Positions 22,715-32,759 of a DNA stretch of 64,000 bases are shown piece after piece (within the stretch, counting starts at the first letter, position 1; each line of letters starts with the position of its first letter). Source of the DNA: Stappia indica (GTDB taxonomy: Bacteria > Pseudomonadota > Alphaproteobacteria > Rhizobiales > Stappiaceae); contig NZ_JAIVMG010000001.1 of assembly GCF_020177335.1 (NCBI RefSeq), positions 496,001 to 560,000 on the forward strand, in the 5' to 3' direction. Below the pieces are notes generated by a model, which made no database searches, had not been told where the DNA came from, and saw nothing but the letters and a program-made list of their open reading frames with translations. Made by a program: the position numbers and the translations under genes.

Positions 22715-23566
22715 TCAGCCCAATTCCAATGTCGTGATGCCGTAGGTCCGCGCCAGATCGAGAACGGGCTTCTCGCCATGATACATGCGCGCGGTCTCGA
22801 ACTCCGGCGAGAGCTCGTAGGTCTCGGCCAATGCCATCGCCGCCGCGTTGCACTCAGGCACATCGAGCCAGACCATCTGTCCGCGCACCTGCCCCGCCAG
22901 CGCGCGAAAGAGCGTGTCGGCCACCTCCGGCGTGTCGGCGAAGAGCGGACCGATCTTGAAACCTTCGCGGCACTGGCGGATCACGCCGTAGCCGCGCAGC
23001 TCGCCGCCTTCCACGAAGACGCACCCACGCCGCCCCTTCGCCATCGGCGAGCACCAGGACGCCAGGAAGGCATCGCGCACGGCCGGAACGAACGGACGGT
23101 CATAGGCGAGCACCGTGGGCAGGATGCCCTGTCCGAGCATCGAGACGCGCGGGTCGGACGGCTGTTCGGCCATCGAGAGCCCGCCATGGCGGATCGTGTG
23201 ATAGTCGCTCTCAAAGCCCGATGAGCGATAGGTGGCTTCCTGGGCGAGGACCGCATCGAGACCGATCGTACGCCCCTCCAGATAGGCCATGGCATGATCC
23301 CAGATGGGCTTGCCATACCCCTTGCCGCGCCAATCCGGGTGGCAGATGTAGAAGCCGATGAAGCCGTAACCCTCGCCGTAGCGCACCGCCGATATGCAAG
23401 ACACCGGCTCTCCCTCGCACTCACCGACAAAGAAGCCTTCCGGATCGCTCGCCAGAAACGGCGTGCCGTCGTCGACACCCGGGTTCCACCCCTCGTCCGC
23501 AGCCCAGTCGAGCGCACGTTCCAGATCCGCGGGCTTCATGCGGCGAATGGCAAGGCGTTGGGTCAT
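22715..23566 (-). CDS. GNAT family N-acetyltransferase with a second C-terminal domain
   Basis: A 283-residue acetyltransferase-like protein. The N-terminal GNAT domain contains the acetyl-CoA loop HPDWRGKGYGKPIWDHAMAY. The C-terminal half (YGVIRQCREGFKIGPLFADTPEVADTLF) matches YitH-type second domains. The ATG at 23566 gives MTQRLAIRRMKPADLERAL, a typical GNAT start. Substrate unknown. It is convergent with marC. Confidence 0.88.
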   Translation of the reverse strand: MTQRLAIRRMKPADLERALDWAADEGWNPGVDDGTPFLASDPEGFFVGECEGEPVSCISAVRYGEGYGFIGFYICHPDWRGKGYGKPIWDHAMAYLEGRTIGLDAVLAQEATYRSSGFESDYHTIRHGGLSMAEQPSDPRVSMLGQGILPTVLAYDRPFVPAVRDAFLASWCSPMAKGRRGCVFVEGGELRGYGVIRQCREGFKIGPLFADTPEVADTLFRALAGQVRGQMVWLDVPECNAAAMALAETYELSPEFETARMYHGEKPVLDLARTYGITTLELG

Positions 23567-23592
23567 GGACGGGCTCCGGCTCAGCGAGGCAC

Positions 23593-23628
23593 AAAAAAGG
23601 CGGCCTCCCGTGATACGGAGGACCGCCC
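23593..23628 (-). terminator. Intrinsic terminator downstream of dsbB
   Basis: On the minus strand GGCGGTCCTCC and its near-complement GGAGGCCGCC form a stem around an eight-base loop, followed by six T residues. It lies about 60 bases after the dsbB stop codon and upstream of the GNAT gene. Confidence 0.8.
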
Positions 23629-23687
23629 GCAGCGTCAATCAATGCGCGAGTGCGTGGGTACCCGGCCACGGACACCCACAGCGCATC

Positions 23688-24260
23688 TCAGGACCCCGAC
23701 GGGGTCAGAAGCTGGTACGTCACCGGATCGTCCGGGCAAGTCGCAAATCCGCATTCCAGCGTGGTCGAGAGCGTATTCGCTGCCGCCATGAGAATGACGA
23801 GCAGGATACCGATGCGTCCGAGCGCGCTGCCCGCAGCGGCGCCGACCTGCGCCTCATCGGCCTTTTCGCCATCAGGCTGGCGCAAGACCAACATCAGCGC
23901 ACTCGCGGCAATGGCGACGACGAACACCACGAAGGCCCAGGTGTAGAAATGCAGCCCCAGGAAAGGCGCGCCGTAGCCGGCATCCCCCGGCGCAATGTGC
24001 AGCAGGATCTGGCGCATGGCGAAGCCCGCGCCGGCGAGACCGGCCAGGATGGTCACGCCGTAGTAGGCGGCCCGGGGCCCGCGCGCGACAGCCATGACCG
24101 GGCCGATCGCCAGGAGCAGGAAGCCAGCCCGCTGCAGCAGGCAGAGCGGACAGGGCAACTCGCCGTTCACGAGCTGGTCGAAGAAGGCCACGCCAAGCAC
24201 GGCGGCGATGGCGTAGAGGGCGAGCGCGTTCAGCGTCGTTTCGAGCGTACGGGAGATCAT
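23688..24260 (-). CDS. dsbB: DsbB-family disulfide oxidoreductase with a C-terminal cysteine pair
   Basis: Inner-membrane protein that passes electrons from DsbA-like partners to quinone. The 190-residue protein has the redox motif ELPCPLC (Cys37/Cys40) in the first periplasmic loop, followed by LLQRAGF. Five membrane helices are predicted. The usual cysteine pair of the second periplasmic loop is absent; instead two cysteines (ECGFATC) follow the last helix, which should place them in the periplasm. ATG 24260 is preferred; a TTG at 24272 is possible. It is coupled to the DUF5993 microprotein 8 bases upstream. Confidence 0.85.
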   Translation of the reverse strand: MISRTLETTLNALALYAIAAVLGVAFFDQLVNGELPCPLCLLQRAGFLLLAIGPVMAVARGPRAAYYGVTILAGLAGAGFAMRQILLHIAPGDAGYGAPFLGLHFYTWAFVVFVVAIAASALMLVLRQPDGEKADEAQVGAAAGSALGRIGILLVILMAAANTLSTTLECGFATCPDDPVTYQLLTPSGS

Positions 24261-24268
24261 GGCGGGCC

Positions 24269-24427
24269 TCAAAACGACAGAGGAAGCGAGTCGGAGGCGT
24301 GATGGAAATACACCAGCCCCGCCGCGACAAAGGAAACAACGGTCAGCCCCACCGTCCAGCGCGGCGACCCATAGGCGGCGCTGGCGAGCGTTGCCGTCAG
24401 CAGCAGGAACAGCAATCCAAGATACAT
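24269..24427 (-). CDS. DUF5993 family small membrane protein
   Basis: A 52-residue protein with two hydrophobic helices (YLGLLFLLLTATLASAA and VGLTVVSFVAAGLVYF) and the C-terminus HHASDSLPLSF. The HHA(S/T)DSL ending is characteristic of DUF5993, usually found next to dsbB. It lies immediately upstream of dsbB on the same strand, consistent with a shared transcript and a possible accessory role in disulfide formation, which is inference. Confidence 0.8.
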   Translation of the reverse strand: MYLGLLFLLLTATLASAAYGSPRWTVGLTVVSFVAAGLVYFHHASDSLPLSF

Positions 24428-24558
24428 GTCAGCCCCCGGGAATCGACTTTTGATAGAGTTCTCATATTCCCTGTTTTTTAAAGCAAAAACAATTACCTAT
24501 CTCTTCCGCTTCATATTCGGTCACAAGCCCCGTCGTCTCGCCCCGCGCGGAGCAATTC

Positions 24559-24978
24559 TCAAGGCAAGTTCAAGAGATAGCGCCGCTCCCCCCATCCGTG
24601 GACCGTATCGCGCACCCGGATTTCGACCCGATCGAGACCTTCCGGGATCGCCACCCCGGCCAGCGACCGGGTGAAAGGCTGTTCGTTCACATGCGGATGG
24701 GCGAGGACCCGGCGACCAAGCACCCGACCATCGGGCGCCAGCACCTCCCACAGATCGGCATAGTGATCCCAGCCGGTGTCGGCATGGGAGACGGTCACCT
24801 CGAAACGCCAGCTCCCATCCGTGGATTGCCGCGCGCGGGCATCGACCACCTCGGCCTCCCCGGCGCACGCAGGACTAACCGTGCCAAGAAGAATGAAGGC
24901 CACCAACAGACTTGCCGACCGTCGCCGAAACGGTCTCCCTGCCGCAGCGTCTTGAGCATTTGGAACACGCCGCCGCAT
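24559..24978 (-). CDS. Conserved periplasmic protein of unknown function
   Basis: A 139-residue protein with a signal peptide (ASLLVAFILLGTVSPACA, mature start about residue 40). The mature part is beta-rich, with WDHYADLWEVLAPDGRVLG, HPHVNEQPFTRSL and VHGWGERRY. The pattern resembles a small immunoglobulin-like periplasmic domain seen in related bacteria, without known activity. It stands alone upstream of the dsbB pair. Confidence 0.75.
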   Translation of the reverse strand: MRRRVPNAQDAAAGRPFRRRSASLLVAFILLGTVSPACAGEAEVVDARARQSTDGSWRFEVTVSHADTGWDHYADLWEVLAPDGRVLGRRVLAHPHVNEQPFTRSLAGVAIPEGLDRVEIRVRDTVHGWGERRYLLNLP

Positions 24979-25154
24979 GGTTTTTCCTCCCCTTCTCCCA
25001 CCTCTGCCCGCTTGCGACAGGTTGCAGAGCCGTCCTCAATTGACTACCCCGAAACAGAACGTGCTCTCGAGTCACATCCGCGTCAGATGTGCCAGGCGCA
25101 TTCGCGGATTGTCGCCCCACGTCAGCAGACCGACCGGCAGGAAAGGAAAACGCC

Positions 25155-26114
25155 ATGGCAGCGACCGGCTCCAGGAAAGTCATCTACGCCGCGCTTGCCG
25201 GCAACGCCCTCATCGCCGTGACCAAGTTCTTCGCCGCAGCCTACACCGGCTCCTCGGCGATGATGTCGGAAGGGATTCACTCGCTGGTGGATACCGGCAA
25301 CCAGGGACTCCTTTTGCATGGCCTGAGGAAAGCCCGGCAACCTGCTGATGAAAAACACCCTTTCGGATATGGAGCAGAACTCTACTTCTGGTCCTTCGTG
25401 GTTGCCATCCTGATTTTCGCCGTGGGCTCCGGCATCTCGATCTACGAGGGCGTCCAGAAGATCCTGCATCCGCATCCGGTTACCTCGCCCATCGTCGCCT
25501 ATGTGGTGCTGGGCCTTGCCATCGTGTTCGAGGCGGGCGCCTGGTGGATCGCCTACAAGGAGTTTTCCAAGGTGCGCGGGCGGCAGGGATTGTTGCAGGC
25601 CGTGCGCGACAGCAAGGATCCGGCGGTCTTCACCGTTCTGTTCGAGGATACGGCGGCCATGCTCGGCCTGCTGGTTGCCCTCACCGGCCTGCTGGCAGCG
25701 CAATATCTCGGCCTTCCGTGGCTCGATGGCGCCGCCTCGGTCGCCATCGGCGTGATCCTGGCGGCCACGGCCGCGTTCCTTGCCTATGAGACCAAGGGTC
25801 TTCTCGTGGGCGAAGCCGCCGCGCCGGAGGTGGTGGAGACCATCCGTGCCGTCGTCGAGGCGACGCCGACCGTCTCGCGCCTCAACGAGATCCGCACCCT
25901 GCACCGGGGACCGGAGGACGTGCTGCTCGCCCTCTCCATCGACTTTCAGGACAACCTCACGGTCGGCAAGGTGGAAGAGGCGATCTATGCGCTGGAGATC
26001 GCGATCAAGCAGCGCTTTCCCATTGTGCGCCGGGTCTTCATCGAGGTGCAGGCCACCCGGCACCATGAGGAAATGCTGGCGGCCAGCAAGTCCCGGGACA
26101 CGGACCCGGCCTGA
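25155..26114 (+). CDS. Cation diffusion facilitator transporter, SLC30A9/ZnT9-like
   Basis: A 319-residue CDF protein with about six membrane helices and a C-terminal cytoplasmic domain. Helix 2 keeps the metal-site spacing H-x3-D (EGIHSLVDTGNQ). In helix 5 the usual H/D-x3-D site is replaced by FEDTAAMLG, typical of the ZnT9-like branch, so classic zinc antiport is uncertain. The histidine-rich loop is absent. AGGAAAGGAAAA precedes the ATG at 25155. A strong terminator follows. Confidence 0.88.
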   Translation: MAATGSRKVIYAALAGNALIAVTKFFAAAYTGSSAMMSEGIHSLVDTGNQGLLLHGLRKARQPADEKHPFGYGAELYFWSFVVAILIFAVGSGISIYEGVQKILHPHPVTSPIVAYVVLGLAIVFEAGAWWIAYKEFSKVRGRQGLLQAVRDSKDPAVFTVLFEDTAAMLGLLVALTGLLAAQYLGLPWLDGAASVAIGVILAATAAFLAYETKGLLVGEAAAPEVVETIRAVVEATPTVSRLNEIRTLHRGPEDVLLALSIDFQDNLTVGKVEEAIYALEIAIKQRFPIVRRVFIEVQATRHHEEMLAASKSRDTDPA

Positions 26115-26171
26115 GATCCCATCGCACCGCGTGCGTTGCCCTACGGCACGCCGCTGCGCGCACCAGACATG

Positions 26172-26206
26172 AAAAAACCCGGCGCGGGTTTCGCGCCGGG
26201 TTTTTC
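26172..26206. terminator. Bidirectional intrinsic terminator between CDF gene and ssb
   Basis: AAACCCGGCGCG and CGCGCCGGGTTT arms form a perfect stem with a five-base loop. A-run on the left and T-run on the right allow it to stop the convergent transporter and ssb transcripts. Confidence 0.9.
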
Positions 26207-26247
26207 GTTGTCCGGTTCAGCCTGCCTCACAAAGACAGGACATCGCC

Positions 26248-26778
26248 TCAGAACGGAATTTCATCGTCCATGTCGCCGGGACCACCGGAACCGCCGTAGC
26301 CCCCGCCACCGCCCTGCTGCGGCGCGTCATAGCCGCCGCCACGCGAACCGCCGCCAAAGCCGCCACCCGATGCCGACCCGCCAGACGGGCCGCCAAGCTC
26401 ACGACCGCCGCCGCCAGCGCCTTCGCCGCGGCCATCCAGCATGGTCAGCACAGAGTTGAAGCCCTGCAGCACGACCTCGGTGCTGTAGCGATCCTGGCCG
26501 GACTGATCCTGCCACTTGCGCGTCTGCAACTGGCCTTCCACATAGATCTTGGAGCCCTTGCGCAGGTAGTTCTCGGCGACCTTGGCCAGCCCCTCGTTAA
26601 AAATCACCACCCGGTGCCATTCCGTCCGCTCACGCCGCTCGCCGGTGTTGCGGTCACGCCAGTTCTCCGAGGTGGCGATGCGCAGGTTGACGACCGGACG
26701 GCCATCCTGCATCCGCCGCACTTCCGGATCGGCGCCGAGATTGCCCACCAGGATCACCTTGTTGACGCTACCCGACAT
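26248..26778 (-). CDS. ssb: Single-stranded DNA-binding protein
   Basis: Binds single-stranded DNA in replication, recombination and repair. The 176-residue protein has the OB fold ([40 protein letters not shown]). A glycine-rich linker and the acidic tip MDDEIPF, which recruits partner proteins, follow. It is divergent from uvrA, with two LexA boxes in the 476-base gap. Confidence 0.98.
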   Translation of the reverse strand: MSGSVNKVILVGNLGADPEVRRMQDGRPVVNLRIATSENWRDRNTGERRERTEWHRVVIFNEGLAKVAENYLRKGSKIYVEGQLQTRKWQDQSGQDRYSTEVVLQGFNSVLTMLDGRGEGAGGGGRELGGPSGGSASGGGFGGGSRGGGYDAPQQGGGGGYGGSGGPGDMDDEIPF

Positions 26779-26913
26779 TGTCGCTCTCCTCGTTCGTCTT
26801 CATTCAGCGCCCGCCGAATGTCCGGCCGCGTCGGGGGACCATATGGGTTTGGTGCCAGCGATGCCGTGGATTTTTGCCGTTTTTCCACAGTCGGCGCCGA
26901 AAGGTCCGACCGC

Positions 26914-26928
26914 GTTCCCTATTCGTTC
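26914..26928. promoter_or_regulatory. LexA box GTTC-N7-GTTC, ssb side
   Basis: GTTC at 26914-26917 and 26925-26928 with seven bases between them. It lies about 136 bases upstream of ssb in the divergent ssb-uvrA gap. It is a perfect match to the alphaproteobacterial SOS operator. Confidence 0.75.
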
Positions 26929-27055
26929 CATATCCACGGCGCGATTTCAAGAGCCTCTCTTGCCCCTCGCGCGGGACGCTCCCTCCGGCCATCGCGAGGG
27001 CAACCGAACAGGAAATTTCGCCGCCGCGCCGCAACGGACTTGCCACCCAGGCAAT

Positions 27056-27070
27056 GTTCTTATTATGTTC
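27056..27070. promoter_or_regulatory. LexA box GTTC-N7-GTTC, uvrA side
   Basis: GTTC at 27056-27059 and 27067-27070 with the AT-rich seven-base spacer TTATTAT. TATTAT (27061-27066) could be the uvrA -10, with ACTTGC at 27038-27043 as -35 and a 17-base spacer, so LexA would cover the promoter. It lies about 185 bases upstream of uvrA. Confidence 0.8.
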
Positions 27071-27254
27071 GTGCAATCGGACTTCCACGCCAATACGTAT
27101 AGACATCAACCCCGCGCCGGGTCGCGTTCGGCAATCGACGCATCCGCCGTCATAGCGTAGAACGGCGCGGCGTGACGGATCCTCGATCCGGGACCGCATC
27201 GCCCGGAACTCCTGAATAACTCCGGCACCGCAACGCCAGGGATTGCAGACACCA

Positions 27255-30227
<2,973 letters not shown>

Positions 30228-30408
30228 GCCAAGTTCGGCGCAAAACCGGGCAATTGGGCAAGGGCATGATGGTGCAATGCACAATCCGCACCCCTGCCAT
30301 GCACAAATCGCACTTTTTTTCATCACCTGGAAAATCTATCTACCGGTCATCGAATTGACGCGGCGCTGACGCGAAACGGCAGCGGCGCAAATCTGGCGAG
30401 GCCATCCG

Positions 30409-30558
30409 ATGTTTGAGTCACTTACGCGCAAGTACCGGTCCTGGAAGAGCTACCAGAGCACGGTTTCCGAGCTGTCGCGCTTGACGACGCGCGAACTTGA
30501 CGACCTTGGCATTGCACGCGGCGACATTCCCTTCATCGCCAAGCGCGTAAGCCGATAA
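30409..30558 (+). CDS. DUF1127 microprotein, copy 1
   Basis: A 49-residue basic protein, MFESLTRKYRSWKSY... ending FIAKRVSR. It contains the DUF1127 core ELSRLTTRELDDLGI-ARGDI. Members bind RNA in Rhodobacter (CcaF1) and affect sRNA maturation. Its 3' end is followed within 13 bases by a three-hairpin RNA with CUCCUCCC loops, the same arrangement as ccaF1-ccsR in Rhodobacter. It is closely related to copy 2 at 30886. Confidence 0.92.
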   Translation: MFESLTRKYRSWKSYQSTVSELSRLTTRELDDLGIARGDIPFIAKRVSR

Positions 30559-30560
30559 GA

Positions 30561-30692
30561 GATCACGTTCAAAGGGATAGACCTCCTCCCCTGTCCCTTT
30601 AGCGTGCCCGGCGAGGCATCCTCCTCCCAGCCTCGTCCGGAAATAGCGTCGCCCGCCGGTTCTCCTCCCTCCGGTGGGCGATCGCTTTTTTG
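30561..30692 (+). ncRNA. Predicted CcsR/cuckoo-type small RNA 1 with three CUCCUCCC loops
   Basis: Three hairpins follow the DUF1127 stop codon. Hairpin 1: a 10-bp stem (30571-30580 with 30591-30600, one G-U) and loop ACCUCCUCCC. Hairpin 2: an 8-bp stem (30610-30617 with 30630-30637) and a loop holding CUCCUCCC at 30621-30628. Hairpin 3: an 11-bp stem (30649-30659 with 30671-30681), loop UUCUCCUCCCU, then a T-run at 30686-30691, so it is also the terminator. CUCCUCCC is complementary to strong Shine-Dalgarno sequences. Known CcsR/cuckoo RNAs carry this motif in loops. It is probably made as the 3' UTR of the DUF1127 mRNA and then processed. Confidence 0.85.
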
Positions 30693-30731
30693 AAAGACCT
30701 TCGCGGCGTGTCCCGCCGCACCGGACGCCCT

Positions 30732-30774
30732 TGTTTCAGCTCAGCGGCCAGCGCGGCCCAGCCATGCTGAAACA
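30732..30774. repeat. Inverted repeat upstream of DUF1127 copy 2
   Basis: TGTTTCAGC at 30732-30740 is exactly complementary to GCTGAAACA at 30766-30774, with an inner GGCC/GGCC pair. It could be an RNA hairpin in the leader of the second DUF1127 gene or an operator. No T-run follows. Confidence 0.6.
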
Positions 30775-30885
30775 CCGTCTTCCGAAGGCCGAAAGGCAGC
30801 TTATATCCACCCTATCGAGCGATTGTCGCGCCGCAACATCGGCGGGTGTTCGCTCACCGAAACGTCAGACCGAAAGAGCGAAACC

Positions 30886-31032
30886 ATGTTCGACACCCTC
30901 GTGCGCAAATACAATTCCTGGCAGAAGTACCGGCAGACCTATTACGAGCTGTCGCGGCTGTCCAACCGTGAACTGAGCGATCTCGGCATCGGCCGTGGCG
31001 ACATCGACTTCATCGCCCGCACCCATCGCTGA
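30886..31032 (+). CDS. DUF1127 microprotein, copy 2
   Basis: A 48-residue basic protein, MFDTLVRKYNSWQKYRQTY..., with core ELSRLSNRELSDLGIGRGDI and ending FIARTHR. It is a clear paralogue of the gene at 30409. A standard terminator follows, without the CUCCUCCC loop. The probable role is RNA binding, by family. Confidence 0.92.
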   Translation: MFDTLVRKYNSWQKYRQTYYELSRLSNRELSDLGIGRGDIDFIARTHR

Positions 31033-31066
31033 TCTCGCCCCGCCGTCAGGCGGGTCCGAACAAAAA

Positions 31067-31099
31067 GCGCCGCCCGAAGCCTCGGGAGGCGCTTTTTTC
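31067..31099 (+). terminator. Terminator of DUF1127 copy 2
   Basis: AGCGCC and GGCGCT arms, with inner complementary bases around GAAGCC, are followed by TTTTTT. It is 35 bases past the stop codon. Confidence 0.8.
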
Positions 31100-31119
31100 G
31101 TTTCCACACCCGCGCTGCG

Positions 31120-31698
31120 TCAGTCTTCAGAATCGCCGTTCGCCCCGATGCCCGTTCGGGACCTGCCAATGATCGCACGCAGGCTCGTTGCCCGGCCGGG
31201 CTCCTGTTGCGCCTTGGGATAGGCGCTTTCAACGAACAAGCGAAAACTATAGGGGGCAGCGCCACATAGCCCCTTCCGCGCCTTCAGGGCGAAATAGGCC
31301 GTATAGAAGAGCCCATCCGCATCGCGTCGGCTCGCATCATAGCTGCCGTAGTTGCGGTCGCCCCGGGTGGCATAGATCCGTTTGTGCGGCAGATCCCGCA
31401 TCAATTCCGGCAGTTCCAACGAGGCCGCATAGCGCGCGGGGTCAAAGGCGCGCGCCCGCCCACGATCCATGATCCGGATTCCGCCGTCATGGAGTGCCTC
31501 ATCATACTTGCTGGTCCAGCAATGACAGGAATAGCGGATCAGAACGCCGATCTCGCCCAAGCCCCCCAGCTCATAAGTTTCGACACGTGGGGCCAGATGA
31601 GGCACAAGAATCTCGGCCGCATCGACGTCCGGCAGTGGATAACTGGAACCATCAGCCTGAACAATGAGACCGGCGGAGGTGAGACGGCAGGGCTTCAT
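31120..31698 (-). CDS. Conserved hypothetical protein with a CHC motif
   Basis: A 192-residue protein that I do not recognise. It contains RYSCHCWTSKYDEAL, then IRIMDRGRARAFDPARYAASLEL, and a Tyr-rich middle (RGDRNYGSYDASRRDADGLFYTAYF). There is no signal peptide or membrane helix. The Cys-His-Cys cluster could bind metal. It lies antisense between the DUF1127 pair and the second CUCCUCCC RNA, in a somewhat AT-richer stretch that may be accessory DNA. Confidence 0.65.
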   Translation of the reverse strand: MKPCRLTSAGLIVQADGSSYPLPDVDAAEILVPHLAPRVETYELGGLGEIGVLIRYSCHCWTSKYDEALHDGGIRIMDRGRARAFDPARYAASLELPELMRDLPHKRIYATRGDRNYGSYDASRRDADGLFYTAYFALKARKGLCGAAPYSFRLFVESAYPKAQQEPGRATSLRAIIGRSRTGIGANGDSED

Positions 31699-32007
31699 CC
31701 TCTTTTGATATCATGTGTTCGCGCCTGCCAGCCAGCGCAAGCACCAGTGAGAAAGGCGCGCGTGTCTGAGCCAGGAGGCAAAATCCGGCTCCAGGAATTC
31801 TTGATATCCCTTATATTACAGTATGTTATCTTGAGATCCGGACAAACCCCTCCCGCGCATTGCCAAGGGCGAGACGTGGCTTGAAGCACCGCTCATTTTG
31901 CGCTGCACACAAAATGGCGCGAAAATTTGTGCAGTGCCCTGCGCTGGGATCAGAGCTGATATGCAACCTCGGCTCTGGCAATCAGGGGCCGACTCCCCCA
32001 TATGTCT
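31699..32007. other. Intergenic region ahead of the second CUCCUCCC RNA
   Basis: No credible gene. The AT-rich 31800-31830 stretch may hold the promoter of the minus-strand gene ending at 31120. Just before the RNA, CTGGCA (31975-31980) and CCATAT (31998-32003) are 17 bases apart. The block CCCCCATAT resembles a heat-shock sigma -10 element. This would start RNA 2 near 32010, but it is only a pattern match. Confidence 0.35.
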
Positions 32008-32140
32008 CTCAACGGCGCCGGACACTCCTCCTCCCAACGTCTGGCTCCGTTGTACAACCGGTGCACCTCCTCCCAGCATCGGTTGCCAATAAATGGCGCC
32101 CACCGGTTCTCCTCCCTCCGGTGGGCGTTATTTATTTCTG
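32008..32140 (+). ncRNA. Predicted CcsR/cuckoo-type small RNA 2 with three CUCCUCCC loops
   Basis: Three hairpins again carry the motif. Hairpin 1: outer AACGG/CCGTT and inner GCCGGAC/GTCTGGC stems (32011-32051), with CUCCUCCC at 32028-32035. Hairpin 2: a 9-bp stem (32056-32064 with 32076-32084) and loop ACCUCCUCCCA. Hairpin 3: a perfect 10-bp stem (32097-32106 with 32118-32127), loop UUCUCCUCCCU and a T-rich tail. Hairpin 3 shares 25 identical bases with hairpin 3 of RNA 1, so the two are paralogues. This copy has no adjacent DUF1127 gene and may have its own promoter. Confidence 0.85.
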
Positions 32141-32248
32141 GCCCCGGCTTTCCCCCACACCCAACACACGATCATGCAGCCGGCAGCGGTTCGCCTGACG
32201 CGCTCCCTTGCGGTCTGAACGAGATCGCGACGTGTTCGGCGCAAGGCT

Positions 32249-32557
32249 TTACTTTTCGGATTTCGGGGCAAGCGCGTCCAGATAGGCCTTCTGCATCTCG
32301 GCGATACGGCCGGCCACCCGTGCATTGGCGGTATAGGCGTTTTCAGCCTCAATCATCCCCACCATCGCGGTGGCCATGTCCGGTGAGAAACCGGGTCGCG
32401 GCGCGCCAATGGCGGCCTCGGCTCCGGCGGCGGGAGTCTGTCCCGCATCCTCTGCACCCTGCCGAACCGTTCCCGCTGAGACGATCTGACGGGCGGAGGT
32501 TTCAAATCTGGCACCGGCGCGTTGCAGGCCGGAAAGGGAGATGGATAGAGCGGACAT
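32249..32557 (-). CDS. Small flagellar rod/hook C-terminal-like protein
   Basis: A 102-residue protein starting MSALSISLSGLQRAGARFETSA, like the N-terminus of FlgB/FlgC-type rod proteins. Its end, ATAMVGMIEAENAYTANARVAG and ...MQKAYLDAL, matches the Flg_bbr_C coiled segment. The middle domain is missing, replaced by an Ala/Gly/Pro-rich linker. No other flagellar genes are nearby, so it may be a stand-alone remnant or an accessory protein. Confidence 0.7.
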   Translation of the reverse strand: MSALSISLSGLQRAGARFETSARQIVSAGTVRQGAEDAGQTPAAGAEAAIGAPRPGFSPDMATAMVGMIEAENAYTANARVAGRIAEMQKAYLDALAPKSEK

Positions 32558-32759
32558 AGGCGCCAGTATGATGCACGCGCCCTTAACGATCAATGACACG
32601 AACCGGGCGAATTCTCAGGAGTTCTCCTGTCACCGCATTTGAAAACCTTTGCGGCCCGGTCTGGAAGGGCTGACAAGGAAAGTCTCTGCGCCCATATAAT
32701 GGAGGTCCCCATTTCCGGTGACCTCTCACCCCCTTCCTTCCCGCAGACGGAACCCATTC

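Noticed and set aside
24440-24465. Near LexA box GTTC-N7-CCCT upstream of the DUF5993 gene
   Set aside because: The second half-site is wrong, so it does not meet the GTTC-N7-GTTC pattern.
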